DNA from: Ophryocystis elektroscirrha
Taxonomy: Eukaryota > Apicomplexa > Conoidasida > Neogregarinorida > Ophryocystidae
Assembly (NCBI GenBank): GCA_030141585.1
Contig: JAQIFP010000003.1
Span: forward strand, 186,001-250,000
DNA: 64,000 bases
Reading direction: 5' to 3'
Shown here: positions 25,901 through 36,959 of the stretch, in pieces
Numbering within the stretch: position 1 is the first letter of the stretch
Layout of the letters: every line of letters begins with the position of its first letter
Made by a program: the position numbers and the translations under genes
Notes under the pieces: generated by a model
The model's database searches: none
What the model was told of the DNA's origin: nothing
The model's input: the letters and a program-made list of their open reading frames with translations, nothing else

Positions 25901-28900
25901 TGTCGAGAAAACTTTCTAAAGCGACTGCGTTTCAATTGCTTTTTACGTTTTTTTAGATTTGAGTCCTAAACTTGGTAATTATTTCTATTTACACTTACTG
26001 TTACTGGTATTTTACATTCTACTTTTTTTACGGATACACCAAATTCTAAGCGTCCCCAATTAAATCGAAATATACCGAGTCGTATATACAAACTATTAGC
26101 CTGTTAATCTGATGCTTGTGATTTTGATTACCTGGCAAGAAAACTTGCAGCTTAAGTCAATAAAATTCAACAAACTATAAAAATTATAAGGTTTTTTTTT
26201 CGTCAATCCTGAATGCGAAGTATTATCAAAAAGCTGTAAACAGGCCAATAAAATATCAGGCTGTAAATCGACTACATACGGTATTTGACAAATTAAACAA
26301 GATAAATAAACATTATTGTCTTTATTATAATTTGACGTTGAATCCAATCGCAAAAAAGAATCGTCCCGGTGTTTCTCCTTCAACAAAAAAGAATTGTTTA
26401 AATTTTTATTGTTGTCAGATAAAGTAAAATCAACTTTCTTATTTTCGACCGAGTTACTACTACTGGCATCGAAAGTATCAAGAAAACTTTTCATATTCAT
26501 GTTACTATCAGTTGTATCATCAATACGGTTTTTGCTCTGTAATATTGCAGATTTAACTGCATTCACTTTTAAGTTGTGATCCAACTGACTTTCACAAAGT
26601 TTAGGATCAGTAGTATTGATTGAATATGAATGGGTGCATGGGGCATTATTGCTGTGCATTTTCGTGATCAAGGATTTCTCAGTTAGCCAGTTCTCACAAT
26701 TAAAAAATTTGGGAAAATTTGGTTCGCTTAATGCAGAGGTCAAAATATGATTGTAATTGTTTGATACGACATTCGAAGTATAAAGTTTATTTCTTCCTTT
26801 GATAATGTCAATGTGGGGAGAATTGAAGTTTCCAAGATGAGCTTTTTTATTAAGGTTATTGATTTTTGATTTATCAAGTGTAAGCTTTTTATAAATTTTG
26901 GTCTTTGCTAAATCATACTCTGATTTGTTTTTGTAGTACTGTAAATAATTGGATGTGAAATGAGAATCATTTTTTTTTGAGTTTTGATTGGTAATATATA
27001 ACCAAATTTTCCCAGAAATGCTACTAGATGCAACTTTAATGACTTTTTGCAATTTAACAGCGTTACATTGAACTTGTCCATACTCGTCTTTAGTAACCAA
27101 AATGATTTGACTACTTATTGATTTAGAGGTAGTAAAATTTTTTAAGTACACATTATTATAATACACGGAATAATTATTGTTATTCACACATATTTTGCTT
27201 ATCCGAATGATGAGTTTTTTTTTGGTACTTTTGTTTAATAAATGAAGATATTGTTTTTTTAGACTTGGATAATCAGGCGGTTTAGTTATAATTATTTGAA
27301 AAGAACTATTTATAGGTTGCGCTTTTAACTTATTTGATTCAATGTCACTTGTACAAGACAGTTCAGTGCTGCTTTGTTTTAGTAAATTAGAATTTGAAAT
27401 GATATTTTCATCTGGTTGAATAACACTGGTGCTTTTCAAACTCAATTTATGTCTTGACTTTACATTCAAAATATCTTGAGACATATTTTGCGAATATGAA
27501 GGCAAAGGGTTTATGTGAGAAAATGTATTAGTTTCAGTGGATTTGGTGATTAAATGAGGAGTAGACCCAAAGTCTTCATGAGCAAGTTTTTCTTTGGACT
27601 CATTGAAAAATCTTCCTTCACAAGACACTTGTTGAGCTTTAGATGTTTTCATAAAATGATTTTTAATTTTATCGGTTTCAAAGACATCATTGGTTGTATC
27701 TCTTCGACAACAACACGAGCCTATACAAGGGTTGTTATGAAGATACCTTTCCAAGTCAAAACCATATATTACAATATTTGTTGATAAATTGCATCGAGGC
27801 TTCACTTGATGTTCTTTTTTTATTGACATTGTTGAATTAAGAGTTAATTTTTCTATTCCAATGAATGGAGCAATGTAGTCGTATTCGACAGCGTTGAAAA
27901 CTCCAGACTTTACGTTAAATCCGTAAGGTAAAATAAATTCTAAGTTTAACATACGGTCAGCATAAAAATGAGTAAAAGTGTATAAAAACTGTTGTAATGG
28001 CTGAGTTAACTTGTCAGGTGAGTTCATTTGATTATTGTACTGGTTGCTCAATATACGATGACATAAATCTAATTCTGGTATAGAAAATTGCAACATGGGG
28101 ATAGCAAACATAGGTTTATTAATAGCGATTAAATTCCATGTAAAAGAGAATTTATTTTTTATGCAGGCAGCCAAAAAAAAGATATTTTCAGCAGTATTAA
28201 TAGATACATCTAGATTTGAATCGGATGGAAGATTTTTCTCTATTGGAAAATTACTGTCTAAATGACCACTTTCAAGTATATTAGCATTTTCAGCTATGCT
28301 TGGATCTACGTTTTCTACTATACTTTTGATATCATTGTACAAACTTGTTAATCTTTGATTGAGTTGATTATATGGCCCATATATGTCACAAAGCACAGTT
28401 TTTTTAATATTTAGTTCAACGCTTAATACGTTTGATAAATAAGTTAATTTTGTAAGCGATTTTACTTGTAAAACATATAAGCTAAGCGAATCAACTTTAA
28501 TTGTTAATAAATTATCAAAATTTCTGGAATAACAATTGAAGAATATCTTGGTTGTATTTATTTGCTGCTTTGTTGAGCTTTGTCTACAAAGATAATACTC
28601 TAACAAAGTTCTCGCTGCTTCGATCTCTATATTAGCTGCTGATGGGAGCTCAATAACATTTTTATTTATTTTAATTGTTTCCATAGAAGAGATATAAGAC
28701 TGTTTGATATTATCATTTTTTAGCGGAATTAATGTGTTGTAAATCAAGTCTGCGATCTGGATTATTATCAGGGGATTTTGAACTGACACATATGAAAATG
28801 GCATTGACCACCTTTGAGCTTTAAAAGGTATTTTTTTGGGAGGAATGTAACTGTTTTCTTGTAATCTTTGACGCTTTTTATTTTTAGCAGAAGTGTAAGG

Positions 28901-31900
28901 GTCATCAATCTCAAGTTTTAAAGACCATAAAAATGGGTTGAAACCAATCATTGAAATAGTACTTGAATTAAATTTCTGGTAGTGAGGAATTTTGAAGGGA
29001 TTCCATAAGGTGGGTTTACTCTTTGAATCTTCTAAAAATTTAAGATAATTAGTTAATCACCTTTACAATACAGTGTATACTTATATCATACACAATTATT
29101 TATTATAATGAAAAATAATAAAAATAATAAATAATAGAAATAATCTATTATTACCATATTTGTCAAAATAACTTCGATAATAGAGAAACCTAAACTCCTT
29201 AATTGAAACAATGGTTTGCTGTTGGGGAGCCTCCAGTTCTGGTGTGTTCAAATAGTTATAGTAACTTCTGTACTCTTGTCTTATCTTAGTGGGTTTAAAT
29301 TGCTCAAAATTAGTAGAGAAATAACATGACATAGTATTGAGTAATAACTGAATATCAAGATCTCTGGATACAATTATTGATATGTGATCCGCCTGAAGCG
29401 TTCTTGCCCATAATTTTACATTTTGAAATGATTCATCCCAATTTTCCTGAAATATTCCTTTCCAAATATAAAGATTTCGAATATGAATGATTGGCGGAAC
29501 GGAACATTTGCTGATATCTCTGTGCTGAACGTTTTTCGTAAGAAACAAAGACTTTAAAGGGAAGAAATTCAAATTGGAACAGCTGAGTTCAATTGTATAA
29601 CTAAGCGCACCTTTGCGTAAACAAACATTTTCAGTATGTAACTAAATTATTTTCTTTTTCAGATTTTGAGCTTACAAGTAATTTTTCGTCAATGTCAAGC
29701 TCAAATTGCTTAACAAATACCCAAACGGGAGAGTTTGACTTTGAAAAATGCATAAAATCCTACTGCATAATTGTTTACATAAATACTTACATAATTAGTT
29801 AATTTGCACCAATAATTCTGAATAAAATAATCAAAAAACTTTTGAGTTAAGACGCAGGATAGTATTTCGTGGTTGTCTGTAGTCCATAAACTCACAAAAC
29901 GACCAAATTGCAGAACGGTGGACCCTTTATCTTGTTTTGATAGCCGTACTGAAAAAAAGTCGGATTGAGCAACGGTATAATAATTATTAATATTTGTTTT
30001 CAAGGAATTTAAAATAGGATAACATACATCAGGCATTTTGAATTCAACAGCATTCTTGTATTGTGTTAAATTAGAAGTTATTGCTATGTAATGCGCGTGT
30101 ATAATTAAAAATTTGGATTCTTGAATAGCTGAGACTTTCTTAGCATAATAACATTTTATAGAACAATTTTCTGGACTTTGAAAAACAACATAAACGTCAT
30201 TTGCTCGAGCTGATAAAGTATAAGAGCTTGACAATTCAAACATCAATAAATCTTTTAATGCTAGCTCTAGTTTGGGTAAGTCTAAAAGTTCTGCGTCCAT
30301 AGGAACAAATGCAGGAATTATAGAGCAATTTACACCTTAAAGAAACAGGTAAAATATATCACAGTAATTTATTACTTGTTTCATAGAAGTTTTTGCTTCT
30401 CACACCAGTATGGCATGCTTGAGTCCCTTGCATCTCTCCACATACATCACAAAGCTTGAACGTGTCGTACATAGAAGTCTGTTTGATTTCGCTTTCAGTA
30501 TCTGGATCAATGATCACTATTTATAATTCTTACCTAAATCATACAAAACATTTTTACATGTTTTATATATCCTGTTGAAGTGAACAAAAAACATATTCCA
30601 CATATGCAAAGCGTCAGGATTCCAAAATATGCTACACTCGTCACTATTTATACGAATATGTTGCTCATAAGAAAATGCAGGTTTTTTAGCTTTGATTAGC
30701 GTAATTGTACATTGCGGAAGTGATAGGACAGTTTGAGTACTAAATTCAGTAAATTTATCAAATGGAAAGAAATTTATTCTATTCATTTTAAAGTCTTTCA
30801 TTGTCCACCAATCATGGGGTCTATTAACAAATACATTAACTTGGTCCATTAGCATTTCGAATCTAAGGGCACTGCGAGCAAAAAATAGTTTTCCGCTATA
30901 TTTCAATATAGATATATTTAATGTAGATGGATGTGACCTTTCAAAAATTTGTATAGCCAAGGGTTTTTCTATATTTATACAAATTGGTACAAAATAATTT
31001 CTCCAAAATGATGATTTATACCATAAGGCTTTAGGAAGCAAAAGTTCATTTACAGTTTTATTTCGAAATTTCAAATAATAATCCCAATAAAATAACCAAT
31101 AGAAATAAGCAAATCCCGAGAATGAATTCATATTTATCAAAATATCGACAGAATTTGATTGGGATATTTTATTATTTGTATTTGGTAATTTACTGCCATT
31201 TGTATCTGCTTTCGGTTCCTGCTGAGTTACATTAGAATACGATCGATATTTTGATCTTGTCTCATATTTTCTTTCAGAAAAAGGAATATTTTTATTTGGA
31301 TCAATTAAATTAACATTAATATTAGATAAACCAAAGTTTTGGTTGAATTCAAAATCCATTTGAATAGTTGAATAAATTCGGCACACTGGTAAAACTGCAT
31401 TAAAGCTTGTGCTACGCTCATAAATAATATTGAAAATATTGCTCGGTTTAAGTTTCCACCGTTCCAGAGTTTCTTTAATTAAACCTGAATTTACACAAGG
31501 GTATAAAATGCGTTCAGCCGACTTCTCAAACTCTTCATAAACATTTTGACAGCTCAATTGGATTGAATTAAGCTGACACCCAAATTTTCCTCCTAGTGCC
31601 AAAAAAACATGACACTTATTCTTTACTATAGCTTGAATTCGTGGGTGAGAAATACTGTTAAAGTTGCTTTCTTGTGAACTTATAGCAAACTCATTTCCGC
31701 TTATACGAAAGCTGAACGGAGTATCCGTGAGTGTATACCGCTGCTTAAGTTTGTGTATAGGAGAATTGGGAATCATGTCTTTCGTACTCGTCGTACTTAT
31801 GTAACCAATTACATGGTAGTTTCTTATATTAATTTTAATATATGTTAAGCATTTATGTAACAGGTATCTAATGAGTATTTGTTTGAAAGAATTATAATTG

Positions 31901-32262
31901 TTTGAAATGTCATATTGAGTGGTATTTTCTATTTTAATTTTTTTGGAAGGTTTACGTTCAGCAAAGTTTATATGTATATATATAATTGCGTCATTTATAA
32001 TTAGTTCACAGTGTATGTAAGGTTTTCGCTTCAATTTTAATGACACATTGTTGATTTCGAATGATAAAACTTGAAGACAATTTTTTAGCCTTTGAATAAT
32101 AAGTTGACTATAATATATTTTATTCAAAAATAAATAACCAGGAAATAATACATATCTATTCTGGAAGATAATAGCTAGAACTTTTGAAATACAAAATGCA
32201 CAAACATTACTGAAAAGCCAAAGTAGCAAACACCATTTGATTATTGATAAGATAAAAATCAT
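19291..32262 (-). CDS. Giant protein, candidate bridge-like lipid-transfer protein (Csf1/Tweek/FMP27-like)
   Basis: All large minus-strand exons here share splice-compatible ends and form one gene of over 3,000 residues, from ATG 32262 to TAG 19291. The N-terminus has a hydrophobic anchor ([18 protein letters not shown]) followed directly by alternating short beta-type stretches such as [20 protein letters not shown], typical of bridge-like lipid-transfer proteins. A block at about 30.8 kb reads [20 protein letters not shown], vaguely like the GFWDK region of FMP27/SABRE. A Cys pair (CDVCGEM) lies in a short exon near 30.45 kb. The exon at 26.1-28.95 kb carries about 400 residues of Asn/Ser/Lys-rich, probably disordered insertion. 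Near the C-terminus are [20 protein letters not shown] and [11 protein letters not shown]. Family placement rests on architecture, not clear motifs; membrane-contact-site lipid transport is inferred. Confidence 0.6.
22939..22983. repeat. (AT)n microsatellite in an intron of the giant gene
   Basis: A nearly pure AT dinucleotide run of about 45 bases lies in an intron of roughly 0.5 kb whose surroundings (22.7-23.1 kb) are full of imperfect TA and TATG units. A second run lies at 23045-23063. Chance open frames over it encode only Ile/Tyr repeats and are not genes. Confidence 0.9.
23045..23063. repeat. Second short (AT)n run in the same intron
   Basis: About 19 bases of alternating AT. Like the larger neighbouring run, it lies inside the intron between the coding exons near 22.6 and 23.1 kb. 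Confidence 0.85.
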
Positions 32263-32669
32263 TTACATAGTTATTTTTAAAATTCCGGTTACTTATCTTG
32301 GCCCTATATACTATATTATGAATTTAATTAATTTTAGCGAGCATATTTCGAAAAATCATTTTGAAACTTTTACAAATTTTTAACAAATATTTAACACGCT
32401 GTATTTGTAATTTATAAATAAGGTAAATATATCGCAATATATGATTTTTTAATTGTTATATTTATATTCTTATTAGATTAACTAAATTTTTGTACACAAC
32501 TGGAATTATAGAAAAAAGAGTAAAATTAAAAAAAAAATAATTACATTATTTAGACGTTCAAGAAAATTGTTGCTATTGAATCAGCGATCATGTGTGAACA
32601 ATCATATCAAAAATAGATTTGATTATATTGAGTTTTATTTTCATCATTTAAAAGCAACTTAATTTACAC
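32263..32669. other. Intergenic, 5' side of the giant gene
   Basis: This 407-bp AT-rich stretch holds several A/T homopolymers. It must contain the promoter of the giant gene and the 3' end of the TMA7-like gene. I see no reading frame, RNA fold or repeat that I can support. Confidence 0.7.
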
Positions 32670-32943
32670 TTATTTTTTCTTTTTGGCTAAAATTTTATCT
32701 CGGGCTGCTTTAAGTTCCCTATGTAAAAATAATTAGCATGATTTTTTAAACAAATCAAATTTAAGTGTAAAACTAAATATACAAAAATGCATACTTATTT
32801 TTTTCAGCTTGTGCCAATTTAAAGGCTTTGTCTTCTTCTGTTTCGACTGGATTATCTTTTTTAGCTGTTTTTAAAGGTTTTTTTTTACCAGCCTGCAAAT
32901 TAAATATATTTTAAGATCAGTATACTTGAGTGTTTAAAGGCAT
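32670..32943 (-). CDS. TMA7: TMA7-like small ribosome-associated protein
   Basis: Three tiny exons give a 54-residue lysine-rich protein: MPLNTQ, then AGKKKPLKTAKKDNP..EEDKAFKLAQAEKN, then KELKAARDKILAKKKK. The GKKKPLK start followed by EEDKAFK matches the coiled-coil/TMA7 (CCDC72) family, whose members are about 64 residues and associate with ribosomes. The first intron is 33 nt and the chosen ATG (32943) is the only one I found that splices in frame to the GKKKPLK exon. The usual C-terminal GPL..GGIKKSGKK tail of animal and yeast members is absent. The start lies about 50 bp beyond the stop of GRWD1 on the same strand. Confidence 0.65.
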
Positions 32944-32993
32944 ACTAGAATACTGACCACTATATAATTTACCAGGAACGGTGTAACATACCT

Positions 32994-34977
32994 TTAGATC
33001 TCACAAGGTTTAATAAATCTTATGCATTGTTCTGTAGCACATACTACAAGTCCTAAAATAGCCAAATAGAATATTACTTTATTATACAATGTATTTTTGT
33101 ATTAATTTTTCTATAAATTATTATAAAACTTTTTAATTTTTTTAGAGTGATAAGGCATTTTATTATTAATTTAATTACCAGGTATTTGAGGATGAAATTT
33201 TATTTGAGATGTGTTACACATTTCTTTATGAGCTAGCATTAATTGGTACCATGATCTGTCATTATTTTCTAACAACTCTTTATCTGTATCTTCCACTGAT
33301 AAGTCCCAAAAAGACACTATACTGTTGTCGTTTGCTGCTGCATATACAGCAGAGTCTTTAGGATGCCAATCAACACTCTGAAGCCAAAATTATGTAAAAC
33401 AAAGTGCTTCTGTAACTTTCAAATGCATACCTTGATACCATAATCATCAATTTTTAGCAACGAAAGAGGGTACTTGATATTTCGACAATCATATACTGAC
33501 GTTAAACCATCACTCCAACCACATAAAATATGTTTATCCATGTAAGGGGACCATCTCACCGAATCCAAATTTGCATTACGATGCTGCAGTAAAATTAAAT
33601 AATTTAATATTTAAATAATTTTAAATGTATATGAACATATATAGATTTAATATTTCACTGAAAATTATAATTACCAGGCTTGTTGTTGATGAAAAACTTC
33701 TAATATCCATGATGTGCAAATATCCATCGTCACCTCCAGAAGCAAAAATATTATTTGAGCTCTGATGTGGATTCCACCGAACAGTTGAAACAATGTCTGT
33801 ATGCTGTGATAACTTATTCAATACTTTCCATCCTCCTTCAACAGGTTCAAACAAACAGCAAGTGGAATCCGAACTACCAGTAACCAAATATCCAGTTTTA
33901 TTTGGATTAAATTGTAGGGCGTAACCTTCTAGATTATGTCCATCATATTTGAATTTAAATACTGAGTCATCATTAGTTTTCACTGTTAAATCGTCTAGAG
34001 CATCTATGTGAGATTTCATATCCCATATATAAACGTTTCCATCGTCACTCCATGTAGATACTAATCGTGGCAACTGGGGGCAAACAGACACACAAAGAAC
34101 ATCCCCAGGGTGTTTACGGTGACAGTAAGTAAAAGCAGGATTCTATCAAAAATTAGAAATAATAATAATAATAAAACCCCGCTTTATGCACATAAATATA
34201 TTTTTGTTACCTTTTTCATTCCATCATTTGAGTCTTCATCGGAATTGTCATCAGATGTATCGTTATCGGATAAATTATCCATATTAATTTTCTTCCCAGT
34301 TAAATTCCAAAGTTTTAAGGCGTATAGTCGGCTCCTAAATACAACAGCGGAATTAATCTAGCTTTAACTCAACATTTAAAGCTCGAATCAAGCTAAAAAT
34401 ATTCATCAACTCAATGTATAACGATGAAACATGAAATTTGTATCATATACATGATGAGTAATTGTTATTACGAGGCATTTTTATCAGATTCTGTTCCTGC
34501 AATCATATACATAGTATGGGGAAATTCGGTGCGATCCTATCAAATTAATGGATGTTAACTTATGCATACTTGTCCTAATTTATCAGGCAGAAAATCAAAA
34601 GCAAAACAACTCCAATCAAGATACAGAGTGTGTCTCAAATCATATACAGGCTCAATTATTTCTTCATCTTAATTAATCCATAAATGTATAAATGCTATGG
34701 ATTACCTTCATTAGTCATAAAACTGGCTGAAACTTTTTCTTTCTTTACATTATGTGAATCTTTATTAAGGTTTTTTTTCATTTTTTGTTTCAAAGTCTCT
34801 TTCTTATTTAACTTTTTGGACTTTAAGGGTTTTGAATTCTGCAATAATAACAATTAAAAAAATAATTGTGTGAAGTAATAAAATTCAGTAACGTTTTAAC
34901 ATATAAAAACATGCAAACATACTAAAATAAAGCTGCGTATTTATTGAAAAACGTACTTTAGCTATGATTTTAGTCAT
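32994..34977 (-). CDS. GRWD1: GRWD1/Rrb1-type WD-repeat ribosome assembly chaperone
   Basis: GRWD1 (yeast Rrb1) is a histone-binding-type WD protein that chaperones uL3 for 60S assembly in the nucleolus. Exons run from MTKIIAK (34977) through a Lys-rich segment. Then come VYDLRHTLYLDWSCFAFDFL and EFPHTMYMIAGTESDKNASR, which match the family's N-terminal block before the repeats, and an acidic stretch DNDTSDDNSDEDSND. The propeller blades follow: VSVCPQLPRLVSTWSDDGNV, FKYDGHNLEGYALQFNP, HTDIVSTVRWNP, FASGGDDGYLHIMDIRS, VRWSPYMDKHILCGWSDG and SVDWHPKDSAVYAA. The protein ends FIKPCEI at 32994. About nine introns interrupt it. The order and motifs fit GRWD1 better than PWP1 or RbAp48, with which it shares the fold. 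Confidence 0.85.
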
Positions 34978-35207
34978 TTACACTGTTGTCCTATATTGCC
35001 TTAAGATACTACTATAATAGGATTTTTTCGGTGAATCGTGGTCAACTATTAATTAAAGAAGTCTTAAAGTTAAATTATAAGTGTGTAATATATTATTTTT
35101 TAGATCAAATAGTTTGTGAAATGTAGTTAATAATTCATTAAATGCATATAAGTTATGATACTATTTAGAACATTTTTCAAATTTACGGATTTTATTAGTC
35201 AAATTGT

Positions 35208-35750
35208 ATGAAGCGTCAGAAGTTCACAGCCGCTCCTTTACAGTGGCCCAGCTTATTATTCGAAGACCGATTTTTACTGAAAAGCGTAGATAACAGCAAG
35301 TTTGAAAGGGCAAGCCGGATACGTGCCAAGAGTATTGGATATGACGCTGAAATCATATTAGATATCAATACTTCAATATATCCTGTACATCCGAAAGAAG
35401 TAATCACAACAAATATTATTTGCTCATTAGAGTATAACAATTGCAATATCTACTGAAGTTGCTCCTTTAAAGAGTGAGCCTAAAACAGCTTATGATTTAA
35501 TTGACACTAACGAAAAAACTTTGATGGATTTTTATGATTATTGTATGTACGGTAAAGTATTCCGTGTTGAAGATAAAACACCAGATGTCAGGTAAAATTC
35601 TCGCACTATTTACTAAATATATTTATTAGGACAATTTATGCTTCTTTTGGAGGGTTATTGTTGTCACTTACCGCTGAAAAAGAAATTGTGACCGAATTAG
35701 AGTTAGATTTAAGAATATATCTGTTAATTCGTAAAGATAAAGAATATTAA
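35208..35750 (+). CDS. POLR2H: RNA polymerase subunit RPB8 (RPABC3)
   Basis: RPB8 is the OB-fold subunit shared by RNA polymerases I, II and III. Three exons give LLFEDRFLLKSVDNSKFERA, SRIRAKS, EIILDINTSIYPV, AYDLIDTNEKTLMDFYDYCM, YGKVFRVED and IYASFGGLLLSL, ending LRIYLLIRKDKEY. These match the family blocks (LFED.F.V..ID..KFD.VSRI, LDIN..LYP, YDY.MYGKVY, Y.SFGGLLM.L, YLL.RK). Splicing at 35432 with a 43-nt intron restores frame; a 36-nt intron follows later. The ATG at 35208 adds about 14 residues before the family start, so initiation could also use an upstream exon. Its promoter lies in the short divergent space before GRWD1, whose ATG is 34977. It is convergent with eIF1. Confidence 0.9.
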
Positions 35751-35823
35751 TACATTCAGTTTTCATACAAAAAAAAGTGCTCAACATATGTCAAAACGCT
35801 ATTCAATCGGCTATTTAATAGTA

Positions 35824-36156
35824 TTATGCTCCGTGTACTTTAATTAAATCTTGTCGAACAATATCTTGAGAAGCTAAAAATGCAGCAACTTCAGCACGTT
35901 GATCTCCTTGTAATTGAATAATTTCACCCCACTCTTCGTGTTTAATTACAGTTCCATTGCAACTAAGCTGCTTTCGTAGAGCTTTACATATTTTTTTTAT
36001 ATCAAAATTTTCGTTAAGTCCTTGCACAGTTGTTAAACTTTTACGTCCATTCCTTTGTTGATTACGTATATGTACGTAATTTTGAGATCCACCATTCGAT
36101 TGTTTAGATGTGGTGAACGGGTCTTCAGTTCCTAAATTGTAAGTTTCCAGTGACAT
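35824..36156 (-). CDS. EIF1: Translation initiation factor eIF1 (SUI1)
   Basis: eIF1 binds the 40S subunit near the P site and enforces start-codon selection. This single intron-less exon encodes 110 residues, the normal length. It contains the SUI1 signature: YVHIRNQQRNGRKSLTTVQG, then KKICKALRKQLSCNGTV and GEIIQLQGDQRAEVAAFLAS, ending DLIKVHGA. The basic QQRNGRKSLTTV loop and the CNGT turn that contact 18S rRNA are present. The N-terminal tail (LGTEDPF) also matches the family. It is one of the few genes here without introns. Confidence 0.95.
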   Translation of the reverse strand: MSLETYNLGTEDPFTTSKQSNGGSQNYVHIRNQQRNGRKSLTTVQGLNENFDIKKICKALRKQLSCNGTVIKHEEWGEIIQLQGDQRAEVAAFLASQDIVRQDLIKVHGA

Positions 36157-36959
36157 ACGAAGTCTGCAAAAATTACGATCAGACAGGAAGAAAATTTATA
36201 TTAATTTTATCTAAAACTATATCAAGTTAAATAATTATTTGATAAAACAACATGTGATACTAGAATATTTAAAAAACATCGAAAGTTCAGGAATTCGAAA
36301 TAGTTTGCATATTTATTAAACTTATAAAACAATAAACTGTAAAATACCTTTTCCCTTTTTTTGTGTATAGATTAAATTAATTCAAATAAAATTCCTTATT
36401 TACGTATAAATATATAAATTTAAAAAGTTAAATTTAAATACTTTTGAAAATATGAAAATAATCAAGCCTGTTTATATCTGTTTACTGGGACACGCAAAAT
36501 AAAATTTCTTAATTAGTATATTGTGATTATATAGTGAACTAAATTTAAAATTTATAAAAGACCTTAAGATGTGTATTATTTTATTTTAGAGATAAATGAA
36601 AGTTGTAGATGTCTGTGTTCTTTTTTAAAAATAATATTTTCGAAAACCTAAAGTCGAATAAGTAAAATTACATGTTGCTCTAATATACATTAATTGCTGT
36701 ATATACGAGCTGTTTGATAGTGATTATTATCGGAATTTGTAGAAAGAAAATTAATTACAATACGTTTTAATAAAAGTTATAATTATTGTAAGTATAATAA
36801 TTATACAGATTAAAAAAAATTGACTTTAAAAAATCTACATATATATACTGTAATCCAAATAGTGAACTGTCATGATGACTATAAATAAAGACTCATCAAA
36901 ACATTAACTATACATAAAACGAATGAAAAATTGATACCGTGTATACATAATAACACATA
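36157..36959. other. Long AT-rich intergenic region
   Basis: About 800 bp between the ATG of eIF1 and the stop codon of the CELF-like gene, both on the minus strand. It must hold the eIF1 promoter and 5' UTR and the 3' UTR of the CELF-like gene. I see only A/T-rich sequence with no long frame or recognisable RNA gene. Confidence 0.7.

Noticed and set aside
24181..27800. Several plus-strand frames of 60-100 codons opposite the giant gene
   Set aside because: They are antisense shadows of long conserved-frame exons, with no motif or splice context.
30517..32262. VPS13-type protein
   Set aside because: No chorein-type N-terminus; the anchor followed by groove-like strands fits the Csf1/FMP27 layout better, though weakly.
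36157..36959. RNA gene in the long intergenic region
   Set aside because: No tRNA-like box sequences, snRNA motifs or stable-looking GC stems were seen by eye in the AT-rich sequence.
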